From assembly GCA_019090365.1 (NCBI GenBank), contig JAHRWC010000009.1, positions 1-15,806 on the forward strand: 15,806 bases of DNA. Direction: 5' to 3'. How positions within the stretch are numbered: the stretch's first letter is position 1; each line of letters starts with the position of its first letter. Positions 1-7,097 of this stretch are shown one piece after another. The notes below the pieces were generated by a model. The model was not told where the DNA came from. It did no database searches and saw only the letters and a program-made list of their open reading frames with translations. The position numbers were made by a program, and so were the translations under genes. This DNA is from Flavobacteriaceae bacterium (GTDB taxonomy: Bacteria; Bacteroidota; Bacteroidia; Flavobacteriales; Flavobacteriaceae).

Positions 1-21
1 ATACAAAACAATTTTTAAACG

Positions 22-29
22 TATTTTTG
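22..29 (+). promoter_or_regulatory. Candidate -7 element (TATTTTTG) ahead of menA
   Basis: The octamer TATTTTTG fits the Bacteroidota -7 consensus TAnnTTTG exactly. Transcription would start near base 36, about 10 bases before the menA ATG. The matching -33 TTG would lie left of the window, so the promoter cannot be confirmed. The same bases belong to an 8-bp inverted repeat (ATACAAAA at 1-8, TTTTGTAT at 25-32), so an alternative is the tail of a structure belonging to an upstream gene. Confidence 0.35.
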
Positions 30-46
30 TATTACAAACCTCCAAA

Positions 47-997
47 ATGAATACAATTAAAGCTTGGTTATCTGCAGCTCGTTTAAGGACTTTACCTCTT
101 TCGGTTTCAGGTGTTATCGTAGGATCCTCTTTAGGATATTACCGTTATTGGATTTTAGAGTGTTTTGAGATATCTAATTATCCTTCTGCTTGTTATTTTG
201 AACCAATTTGGAAGTCAATTGTTTTTTGGCTTGCAATTTTTACCACAATTGGGTTTCAAGTGCTTTCTAATTTTGCTAATGATTATGGTGATGGCATTAA
301 AGGAACCGACGATAATCGTCAAGGAGAACAAAGGGCCGTAGCTTCTGGTATTATTTCAGAAAAAAGCATGAAAAGAGGTATGATAATAACAACTATAATC
401 ACTTTGTTAATTGCTTTACTCTTAATTTATACAGCCTTTGGAGATCGTAATATATTAATGTCTATCGTATTTTTTGGTTTAGGTACGCTTTCAGTGATTG
501 CAGCTATTAAATATACAGTTGGTAAAAAAGCCTATGGTTACTCTGGATTTGGAGATGTATTTGTATTTCTCTTTTTTGGTTTATTAAGTGTATTGGGTAG
601 TTATTATTTATTTACTCAAGATGTATTTTTAGATTTATTACTTCCAGCTACGACTATTGGGTTTTTTAGTATGGCAGTTTTAAATCTTAATAATATGAGA
701 GATATTGTAAATGATAAAATTCATTCTAAAAATACACTTGTTGTTCAATACGGAATGAAATTCGCCAAAAAATACCATTATACTTTATTGATAGTAGGAA
801 TGCTTAGTGCAATTATTTACACAATATCACATTATCATGCTCCTTTACAGTTTATATATCTGTTGTCATTTATACCAATGCTATTGAATATCAAAACAGT
901 ATATAAAAACGAAGAGCCAGTTTTATTAGATTCAGAATTAAAAAAAGTAGCTTTAAGTACTTTTGCGTTTGCATTATTATTTAGCTATTTGCATTAA
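47..997 (+). CDS. menA: 1,4-dihydroxy-2-naphthoate polyprenyltransferase (MenA)
   Basis: This integral membrane UbiA-family prenyltransferase attaches the polyprenyl tail to 1,4-dihydroxy-2-naphthoate, giving demethylmenaquinone. Visible in the 316-residue protein: the first Asp-rich motif NDYGDGIKGTDD at residues 78-89, which binds the Mg-diphosphate of the prenyl donor, and the second polar motif NNMRDIVNDK at about 215-224. Between and around them are about eight hydrophobic helices (for example 14-30, 57-75, 112-130, 137-154, 169-189, 199-214, 246-262). Length and the early residues SAARLRTLPLSVSG are typical of MenA. The ATG at 47 is the first start in the frame and directly precedes this conserved N-terminus. 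It is the first complete gene of a men cluster: the next gene begins 11 bases downstream, and menC and menE follow. Earlier pathway genes are presumably left of the window. Confidence 0.95.
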   Translation: MNTIKAWLSAARLRTLPLSVSGVIVGSSLGYYRYWILECFEISNYPSACYFEPIWKSIVFWLAIFTTIGFQVLSNFANDYGDGIKGTDDNRQGEQRAVASGIISEKSMKRGMIITTIITLLIALLLIYTAFGDRNILMSIVFFGLGTLSVIAAIKYTVGKKAYGYSGFGDVFVFLFFGLLSVLGSYYLFTQDVFLDLLLPATTIGFFSMAVLNLNNMRDIVNDKIHSKNTLVVQYGMKFAKKYHYTLLIVGMLSAIIYTISHYHAPLQFIYLLSFIPMLLNIKTVYKNEEPVLLDSELKKVALSTFAFALLFSYLH

Positions 998-1008
998 AAT
1001 ATAAACAC

Positions 1009-1689
1009 ATGAAAATCACTTTTTACGGTCAAAACTCATTAGCAATAGAAGTTTCAGGAAAGAAAATTATTGTTGATCCATTTATTTCAGGAAACCCATT
1101 ATCAAAAGATAAAGTAGATGTTTTATCTCTTAAAGCTGATTATATTTTATTGACACATGCTCATGAAGATCACGTGTTAGATGCTGAAACTATTGCAAAA
1201 AATACAGGTGCTAAAATTGTTAGTAATTATGAAATTGCGATGTATTACCAAGCTAAAGGAATTGAGGTGCATCCTATGAATCACGGTGGAAGCTGGCAAT
1301 TCGATTTTGGAAAAGTAAAGTATGTGAATGCAATCCATACAAGTTCATTTGCTGACGGAAGTAATGGTGGGCAACCTGGAGGTTTTGTAATTGAAGGGGA
1401 ACATAAAAACATCTATATCGCAGGCGATACTGCATTAACGATGGATATGAAATTGATTCCGATGACTACGAAGTTAGATTTAGCAATTCTACCAATTGGA
1501 GATAATTTTACAATGGGAATTGATGATGCAATCCTCGCTAGTAACTTTGTGGAATGTGATAAGATTTTAGGAGTGCATTACGATACATTTGGATATATTG
1601 AAATCGATCATGAAAATGCGAAACGTAAATTTTTCGACGCTGAGAAAGACTTAATGTTATTAGAGATAGGTGAATCTTTAGAACTTTAA
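1009..1689 (+). CDS. UPF0173 family metal-dependent hydrolase (metallo-beta-lactamase fold)
   Basis: A 226-residue soluble protein of the metallo-beta-lactamase superfamily, close to the UPF0173/YtkL-type hydrolases. The metal site is complete: THAHEDH at residues 49-55 (His50, His52, Asp54, His55), His110, Asp140 in the AGDTAL segment and His190 in GVHYDTFG. Proteins of this group are two-metal hydrolases whose natural substrate is mostly unknown. The gene sits 11 bases after menA and one base before menC, so it is almost certainly co-transcribed with them. That invites a role in menaquinone synthesis, but nothing in the sequence proves it. The ATG start gives the expected MKITFYGQNS N-terminus for the family. 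No signal peptide is seen, so it should be cytoplasmic. Confidence 0.9.
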   Translation: MKITFYGQNSLAIEVSGKKIIVDPFISGNPLSKDKVDVLSLKADYILLTHAHEDHVLDAETIAKNTGAKIVSNYEIAMYYQAKGIEVHPMNHGGSWQFDFGKVKYVNAIHTSSFADGSNGGQPGGFVIEGEHKNIYIAGDTALTMDMKLIPMTTKLDLAILPIGDNFTMGIDDAILASNFVECDKILGVHYDTFGYIEIDHENAKRKFFDAEKDLMLLEIGESLEL

Positions 1690-1690
1690 A

Positions 1691-2734
1691 TTGAAAGCTT
1701 CATTCCAAAAATATACTCTTGATTTTAAAAAACCTAGCGGCACTTCGCGAGGAATTTTGCAACAAAAAGAAACGTGGTTTTTAATTCTGAAAAACAACAA
1801 TAAATTTGGTATCGGTGAATGCGGCATGTTTCGAGGCTTAAGTGTTGATGATCGACCCGATTTTGAAGAAAAATTAAAATGGGTTTGTAGTAATATTCAT
1901 TTAGGTAAAGAAAAATTATACAATGAATTAATTGAATTTCCTGCGATACAGTTTGGAGTAGAAATGGCCTTTAAATCTATTGAGTCTCACGATTCCTTTG
2001 AATTATTTCCTTCCGAATTCACTCAAAATGAAAAAGCGATTCCTATAAACGGATTGATATGGATGGGGGATAAGCGCTTTATGAAAGAACAAATTCTTGA
2101 TAAAATTAAGCAAGGCTTCCATTGTATTAAAATGAAAATTGGAGCAATTGATTTTTCAACAGAATTAGAATTACTTAAATCCATACGTAAAGAGTTTTCA
2201 GCTTCAGATATAGAATTACGTGTAGATGCGAATGGAGCATTTAATCCTTCAGAAGCATTAGAGAAGCTTAAAAGACTTTCCGATTTTCAATTACATTCAA
2301 TAGAACAACCAATCAAGCAAGGACAATGGAATAAAATGGCACAATTGTGTGAACATTCTCCTTTAGATATTGCTTTAGACGAAGAATTAATTGGTGTTTT
2401 ATTTGAAGAAAAAAAGATTGATCTATTAGATTGTATTAACCCACAATATATCATTTTAAAACCCACTTTAATTGGAGGTTTTCTAGGAAGTGATCAATGG
2501 ATAAAACATGCTGAAAATAAAAATATAGGATGGTGGATAACTTCAGCATTAGAAAGTAATGTGGGTTTAAATGCTATTTCACAATATACTTTTACAAAAA
2601 ATAGTACATTGCCTCAGGGATTAGGAACAGGTGGTTTATTTACAAATAATTTACCCTCTCCATTAGAAGTTTGTAACGGAGCTTTAAGTTATGATACTAA
2701 CAAGAAATGGAATTTAGAAAATCTTAATAATTAA
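1691..2734 (+). CDS. menC: o-succinylbenzoate synthase (MenC), TTG start
   Basis: An enolase-superfamily dehydratase that converts SHCHC to o-succinylbenzoate in menaquinone synthesis. The 347-residue protein has the catalytic KxK (Lys147, Lys149), the Mg ligands Asp179 (in VDANG), Glu205 (in IEQP) and Asp230 (in LDEEL), and the opposing catalytic Lys257 (in ILKP). TSALESNVGLNA at 284-295 is the conserved barrel-end motif. The N-terminal capping domain covers about 1-115. The only sensible start is TTG at 1691, one base after the stop of the upstream hydrolase. It begins the homologous N-terminus (MKASFQKYTLDFKKP), and no ATG occurs in frame until about residue 46. Translation is therefore probably coupled to the preceding gene. 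The CPBP gene follows after 8 bases. Confidence 0.93.
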   Translation: MKASFQKYTLDFKKPSGTSRGILQQKETWFLILKNNNKFGIGECGMFRGLSVDDRPDFEEKLKWVCSNIHLGKEKLYNELIEFPAIQFGVEMAFKSIESHDSFELFPSEFTQNEKAIPINGLIWMGDKRFMKEQILDKIKQGFHCIKMKIGAIDFSTELELLKSIRKEFSASDIELRVDANGAFNPSEALEKLKRLSDFQLHSIEQPIKQGQWNKMAQLCEHSPLDIALDEELIGVLFEEKKIDLLDCINPQYIILKPTLIGGFLGSDQWIKHAENKNIGWWITSALESNVGLNAISQYTFTKNSTLPQGLGTGGLFTNNLPSPLEVCNGALSYDTNKKWNLENLNN

Positions 2735-2742
2735 AAATACAT

Positions 2743-3705
2743 ATGTATATAGCACAAGCATTTAAATGGAAACATGATTCTTGGAGGTATTTAGTTGGTA
2801 CCTTATTAATATTCTTAGTGGGTTGGCAATTTATTGGTGTTGTGCCACTTTCTGTCGTATCATTTTTGCATGCTAGTAGCCTTGAAGAGTTCATGGAAGC
2901 TAGTTTAACCGGATTTGCATCATTATATCCAGCTAAAAGTAACTTATACTTGTTTTTAATGTTATCTACCTTTATTGGTGGTTTTATAGTGTTAATTTTA
3001 ACTATTAAATACCTGCATAAACAATCATTCGTGCAATTAACTACCTCAAGAAGAAAAGTAGATTGGGGAAGAATATTTTTTAGTTTTGGTTTGATTGCTG
3101 TAATCTCTATTGTTTTTACTTTATTAGATTACAATTCGAATCCGGATGATTATGTGGTACAATTTGAAGCAGTGCCATTTCTAATCATGACCTTAATTTG
3201 TCTTGTTTTTATACCAATACAAACGAGTTTTGAAGAGTACTTTTTCCGTGGTTATTTAATGCAAGGAATAGGGGTAATAGCGCGAAACAAATGGGTTCCA
3301 TTACTTATTACTTCTGTAATCTTTGGAGGTTTACATTTTTTCAACCCTGAAGTTGACAAGTTGGGGCCTATCGTTATGATTTATTACATAGGAACTGGTT
3401 TATTCCTCGGAATCATTACATTAATGGATGAAGGAATGGAATTAGCTTTAGGATTCCATGCAGGAAATAATTTATTAGCCGCTTTATTAGTTACAGCAGA
3501 TTGGACTGTCTTTCAAACTAACTCAATTTTGTCAGATATTTCTGAACCAACCGCTGGTATCGAGGTAATTGTCCCAGTTATAGTATTTTATCCTATCTTG
3601 ATAGCTATTATGGCTTGGAAATACAAATGGACCAATTGGGGCGAAAAATTGTTGGGCAAAGTTCAACCACCTCCTGAAATAGAGACTGTAGACTCTACTA
3701 ATTAA
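2743..3705 (+). CDS. CPBP family intramembrane metalloprotease homologue
   Basis: A 320-residue polytopic membrane protein of the CPBP (CAAX protease and bacteriocin-processing, Abi) family. The three family motifs are intact: EEYFFRG at residues 164-170 (catalytic Glu164/Glu165 and Arg169), FGGLHFF at 194-200 (His198) and GFHAGNN at 237-243 (His239, Asn243). About eight hydrophobic segments are visible, including 15-37, 68-88, 110-128, 145-162, 184-197, 208-228 and 273-293. The C-terminal tail is Pro/Glu-rich and soluble. Related eukaryotic enzymes remove residues after prenylated CAAX boxes; bacterial members have varied or unknown roles. It lies between menC and menE with gaps of 8 and 6 bases, so it belongs to the men transcript. 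Its part in quinone synthesis, if any, is unknown. Confidence 0.88.
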   Translation: MYIAQAFKWKHDSWRYLVGTLLIFLVGWQFIGVVPLSVVSFLHASSLEEFMEASLTGFASLYPAKSNLYLFLMLSTFIGGFIVLILTIKYLHKQSFVQLTTSRRKVDWGRIFFSFGLIAVISIVFTLLDYNSNPDDYVVQFEAVPFLIMTLICLVFIPIQTSFEEYFFRGYLMQGIGVIARNKWVPLLITSVIFGGLHFFNPEVDKLGPIVMIYYIGTGLFLGIITLMDEGMELALGFHAGNNLLAALLVTADWTVFQTNSILSDISEPTAGIEVIVPVIVFYPILIAIMAWKYKWTNWGEKLLGKVQPPPEIETVDSTN

Positions 3706-3711
3706 TTTATT

Positions 3712-4791
3712 TTGAAAGTAACCTCACAACAATTACATCCAGTTTTTAAATTTAATGGCTTACATTATAATAAAACTGAATTGTTAGAATTTGCTGCAAA
3801 TCTAATCGTTGAAGGGGCACCTCATGAAATAAATATTGGTGAGTTTATACAGAAATGGTTTGATGAAAATGAAACGATCTCTGTAATTACATCAGGTTCA
3901 ACAGGAATTCCTAAAAGCATTACTATTCGTAAAGAATTTATGATAAATAGTGCAAATGCAACAGGTGTGTTTTTTAAATTAGGACCTGGGACTTCAGCAT
4001 TGTTATGTTTACCACCAAAATATATTGCTGGAAAAATGATGTTGGTAAGAGCCATGATTCTTGGGTGGGATTTACATGTAGTAGCTCCAGAAAAAGACGC
4101 ATTAACACAATACGATAATAATTATGATTTTGCTGCAATGGTGCCTTATCAAGTGCATCACTCAATTCATGCATTGCAAAAAGTGAAGAAATTGATTATT
4201 GGTGGAGGTGATATTTCTAATGAATTACACGATAAACTTCAAAAAGTATTTACTGAAGCTTTTGCTACATATGGGATGACAGAAACTGTAACTCATATTG
4301 CAGTTAAAAGAATAAACGGTTTAGCTAAATCTGAAGAATATACAGCACTTCCTAATGTTAAGTTATCACAAGATGAACGTGGTTGTTTGGTAATTAATGC
4401 TCCAGATATTTCAGAAAAAAAAGTTATCACAAACGATGTAGTAAAGTTAACTTCAGATACAACGTTTAATTGGTTAGGTAGGTTTGATAATGTGATCAAT
4501 AGTGGAGGAATTAAGATGAATCCAGAGCAAATTGAAGAGAAAATAGCTCCATATATTGATTTGCCTTTTATTATTTCTTCTGAAAAAGATGATCAATTGG
4601 GCGAAAGAGTTGTTATGATCATTGAAAACAGAAATAAAATAGAACTTCCAGATTATTCGGAAGTATTTAAAAATTTAGATTCTTACGAGCGACCTAAAAG
4701 AATTTATTCCTTTTCAAAATTCCCTTATACCGAAACTGAAAAAATTAAAAGAAGTGTGATCTTAAATTCACTTCAAAAGTTTAATCAATAG
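3712..4791 (+). CDS. menE: o-succinylbenzoate-CoA ligase (MenE), short Bacteroidota form, TTG start
   Basis: An ANL-superfamily adenylate-forming ligase that activates o-succinylbenzoate to its CoA thioester, the step after MenC. Visible motifs: the phosphate loop TSGSTGIPK at residues 60-68, YGMTET at 187-192, the ribose-binding Asp242, the hinge segment WLGRFDNVINSGGIK at 254-268 and a C-terminal Lys (344 or 346 in TETEKIKR) that would complete adenylation. At 359 residues it is about 100 shorter than E. coli-type MenE. The loss is in the N-terminal part before the phosphate loop, as I would expect for Bacteroidota MenE, so I do not read it as truncation. The start is TTG at 3712, six bases after the CPBP stop; an ATG start would cut into the protein. 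It is the last men gene here. No clear terminator follows. Confidence 0.93.
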   Translation: MKVTSQQLHPVFKFNGLHYNKTELLEFAANLIVEGAPHEINIGEFIQKWFDENETISVITSGSTGIPKSITIRKEFMINSANATGVFFKLGPGTSALLCLPPKYIAGKMMLVRAMILGWDLHVVAPEKDALTQYDNNYDFAAMVPYQVHHSIHALQKVKKLIIGGGDISNELHDKLQKVFTEAFATYGMTETVTHIAVKRINGLAKSEEYTALPNVKLSQDERGCLVINAPDISEKKVITNDVVKLTSDTTFNWLGRFDNVINSGGIKMNPEQIEEKIAPYIDLPFIISSEKDDQLGERVVMIIENRNKIELPDYSEVFKNLDSYERPKRIYSFSKFPYTETEKIKRSVILNSLQKFNQ

Positions 4792-4885
4792 GTTTACTCA
4801 CTGAAAGGCTTCATTCCCTCATTGGCTATTTTTTAAAGATATATAACACTGTAGTTTTATTCTATAAATATAAAACCACAACGTT

Positions 4886-7003
4886 ATGAAAACAATTATT
4901 CAATTATTATGCTTCGTTTTTTTTGCAACTCAATTGCATGCTCAAGAAAAAAATATTTCTGGAACTATTACTGATAATACAGGCCTACCCTTGCCAGGAG
5001 TTAATATATTAATTAAAGGCACTATTAATGGGACACAATCAGATTTTGATGGTAAATATGCTATTAAAGCTCAAGTAGGGCAAACTATAGTATATTCCTA
5101 TGTTGGGTTTAAGACTGCCAAAAAGAAAATTAAATCATCATCTCAAGTTATAGATATTACTTTAAAAGAAGACGCTGCTGTTTTAGAGGAGGTTGTTGTT
5201 ACTGGGTATAGTGTAAAAAAGACAAGAACTGCTGTTGGTTATGCTGTATCATCTATTAAATCAGAATCGATAACTAGTAATGAGAATACAAAACAAAATA
5301 AATCACGAAATGATATATCACGATTATTAGCTGGAAAAGCGGCAGGTGTAGAAATTACAAAAGCCTCAGGATTAAAGGGATCTTCAGATAAAGTAATCAT
5401 TCGTGGAATTAGTTCATTGAATACGAATACAAATCCGATGTACTATATTAATGGTGTTCCTTTAGATATTAATTCTGCTGAAAACTATTTGCAAAAATTA
5501 GATCCTAGTGAGATTTTAAGTATTGAAGTATTAAAAGAATCTACTGCGAAAGAATTATATGGTTCAAAAGCTAAAGACGGAGTTGTATTAATCAATACTG
5601 TTTCCGAAAATGAAGCCTATGCTCGAATTCAAGAAAATATATTTAAAAGGGTAGAAACATCACCACTTTCAACGTTCTCAATCGATGTCGATAAGGCTGG
5701 ATATAGTAATGTTAGAAGAATGATTAACAACGGACAAAAAGTACCTCAAGACGCTGTTAAAATTGAAGAAATGGTAAACTATTTTAACTACCAATATAAC
5801 GAGCCAACGGGTAAACATCCTTTTTCTATTAATACTGAACTGGCATTATCTCCATGGAATAAAAATGCGAAACTGGTTAGGATTGGTATTAAAGGAAAAA
5901 ATATTGATAAGGATAAAGTTCCAGCATCAAATTTAGTTTTTTTACTGGATGTATCTGGCTCAATGGAAAGCCCAAATAAATTGCCATTATTAAAATCTTC
6001 ATTGCATGTATTGGTAAATCAATTAAGAAAAAAAGATAAAGTATCAATAGTTGTATATGCTGGAGCAGCAGGATTAGTATTAAAACCTACTTCTGGAAAT
6101 AAAAAACAAGAAATCTTAGAAGCTATTGAGAAATTGAGCGCCGGAGGATCAACAGCAGGAGGAGAGGGGATTGAATTAGCATATAAAATTGCAGAAGAAA
6201 ATTTTATAAAAAGAGGTAATAATAGGATTGTTCTGGCAACAGATGGTGATTTTAATGTTGGTGCTTCAAGTGATCTCTCTATGGAAGATTTAATTGTTGA
6301 AAAAAGAAAAAGCGGCGTTTTTCTAACTGTATTAGGCTTTGGAATGAATAATTATAAAGATTCAAAAATGGAAACGTTAGCGGATAAAGGGAATGGAAAT
6401 CATGCCTATATTGATACAAAACAAGAAGCTCAAAAGGTTTTAGGGGAAGAATTTTTTGGAACCATGTATACCATAGCTAAAGATGTAAAAATTCAAGTAG
6501 AATTTAATCCAAATAAAGTGCAAGCCTATAGATTGATTGGTTATGAGAATAGATTACTTAATGATGAAGATTTTATTGATGATAAGAAAGATGCAGGTGA
6601 ATTAGGGAGTGGACATACAGTTACAGCTTTATATGAAATAGTACCTGTAGGAGTTAATAGTGTGTATGTGAAAAACATTGACTCATTGAAATATACCAAA
6701 CAAATAGTTGGTAATAATTCTGATGAAATATTGACTGTAAAGTTTAGATATAAAGAACCTTCAGGTAAAAAAAGTAAATTGATAACTTCAGTGATGAAAG
6801 ATAGCGATGATAAAATTGAAAATGCTTCAGATGATTTTAAATTCTCAGCAGCTGTCGCATTATTTGGGATGCAACTTCGTAAATCTATTTTTATGAATAC
6901 CTTTAAAAAGTCAGATGTGATAGCTTTAGCTAAATCAGGAAAAGGTGAAGATAAAGATGGTTATAGAGCAGAATTCATTCGATTAGTAAAATCGTATAAT
7001 TAA
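4886..7003 (+). CDS. Exported CarboxypepD_reg-like / TonB-plug-like / vWA (YfbK-type) fusion protein
   Basis: A 705-residue exported protein with an unusual domain order. A signal peptide covers residues 1-19, with probable cleavage before Gln20. Residues 23-95 are a carboxypeptidase-regulatory-like beta-sandwich (ISGTITDNTGLPLPGVNILI). Residues 101-108 (EEVVVTGY) and about 140-240 resemble the start and plug of SusC-type TonB receptors (IIRGISSLNTNTNPMYYING, EVLKESTAKELYGSKAKDGVVLINT split over 214-238). No beta-barrel follows. Instead, about 248-310 match the YfbK-type N-terminal segment (STFSIDVDKAGYSNVRRMI), 348-525 form a von Willebrand A domain, and the rest matches the YfbK/DUF3520 C-terminal region. 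The MIDAS metal site looks complete: Asp355-x-Ser357-x-Ser359, Thr423, Asp453. A weak promoter may lie at 4822-4851 (TTG, 19 bases, TAACACTG). A strong terminator follows. Function unknown; a periplasmic or outer-membrane adhesion or scaffold role is inference. Confidence 0.88.
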   Translation: MKTIIQLLCFVFFATQLHAQEKNISGTITDNTGLPLPGVNILIKGTINGTQSDFDGKYAIKAQVGQTIVYSYVGFKTAKKKIKSSSQVIDITLKEDAAVLEEVVVTGYSVKKTRTAVGYAVSSIKSESITSNENTKQNKSRNDISRLLAGKAAGVEITKASGLKGSSDKVIIRGISSLNTNTNPMYYINGVPLDINSAENYLQKLDPSEILSIEVLKESTAKELYGSKAKDGVVLINTVSENEAYARIQENIFKRVETSPLSTFSIDVDKAGYSNVRRMINNGQKVPQDAVKIEEMVNYFNYQYNEPTGKHPFSINTELALSPWNKNAKLVRIGIKGKNIDKDKVPASNLVFLLDVSGSMESPNKLPLLKSSLHVLVNQLRKKDKVSIVVYAGAAGLVLKPTSGNKKQEILEAIEKLSAGGSTAGGEGIELAYKIAEENFIKRGNNRIVLATDGDFNVGASSDLSMEDLIVEKRKSGVFLTVLGFGMNNYKDSKMETLADKGNGNHAYIDTKQEAQKVLGEEFFGTMYTIAKDVKIQVEFNPNKVQAYRLIGYENRLLNDEDFIDDKKDAGELGSGHTVTALYEIVPVGVNSVYVKNIDSLKYTKQIVGNNSDEILTVKFRYKEPSGKKSKLITSVMKDSDDKIENASDDFKFSAAVALFGMQLRKSIFMNTFKKSDVIALAKSGKGEDKDGYRAEFIRLVKSYN

Positions 7004-7025
7004 TATTTTTTGTTTGTATTTTATT

Positions 7026-7057
7026 AAAAGGAGCATTTTTATGATGCTCCTTTTTTT
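7026..7057 (+). terminator. Strong intrinsic terminator after the vWA gene
   Basis: Perfect 11-bp stem AAAAGGAGCAT (7026-7036) and ATGCTCCTTTT (7044-7054) around a 7-base loop, with a T run to 7057. It lies 22 bases after the vWA stop codon. The A-run on the left arm means it could also work on the opposite strand. It separates the vWA gene from the M24 peptidase gene. Confidence 0.93.
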
Positions 7058-7097
7058 ATTGTTGACTATTGATTACTTTAGAAAACAATTTATTTTT

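Noticed and set aside
3822..4499. Three minus-strand open frames of 66-77 codons within menE
   Set aside because: They are antisense shadows of a clearly conserved gene, with no recognisable family or start context.
4854..4876. Hairpin GTTTTAT/ATAAAAC before the vWA gene as a menE terminator or riboswitch
   Set aside because: It has only 7 AT-rich pairs, a 9-base loop and no T run. It is too weak to call, and no known riboswitch pattern is visible.
5850..5861. CTCCATGGAA resembling the operator core
   Set aside because: It is inside the vWA gene (Ser-Pro-Trp-Asn), is not symmetrical and has no flanking match.
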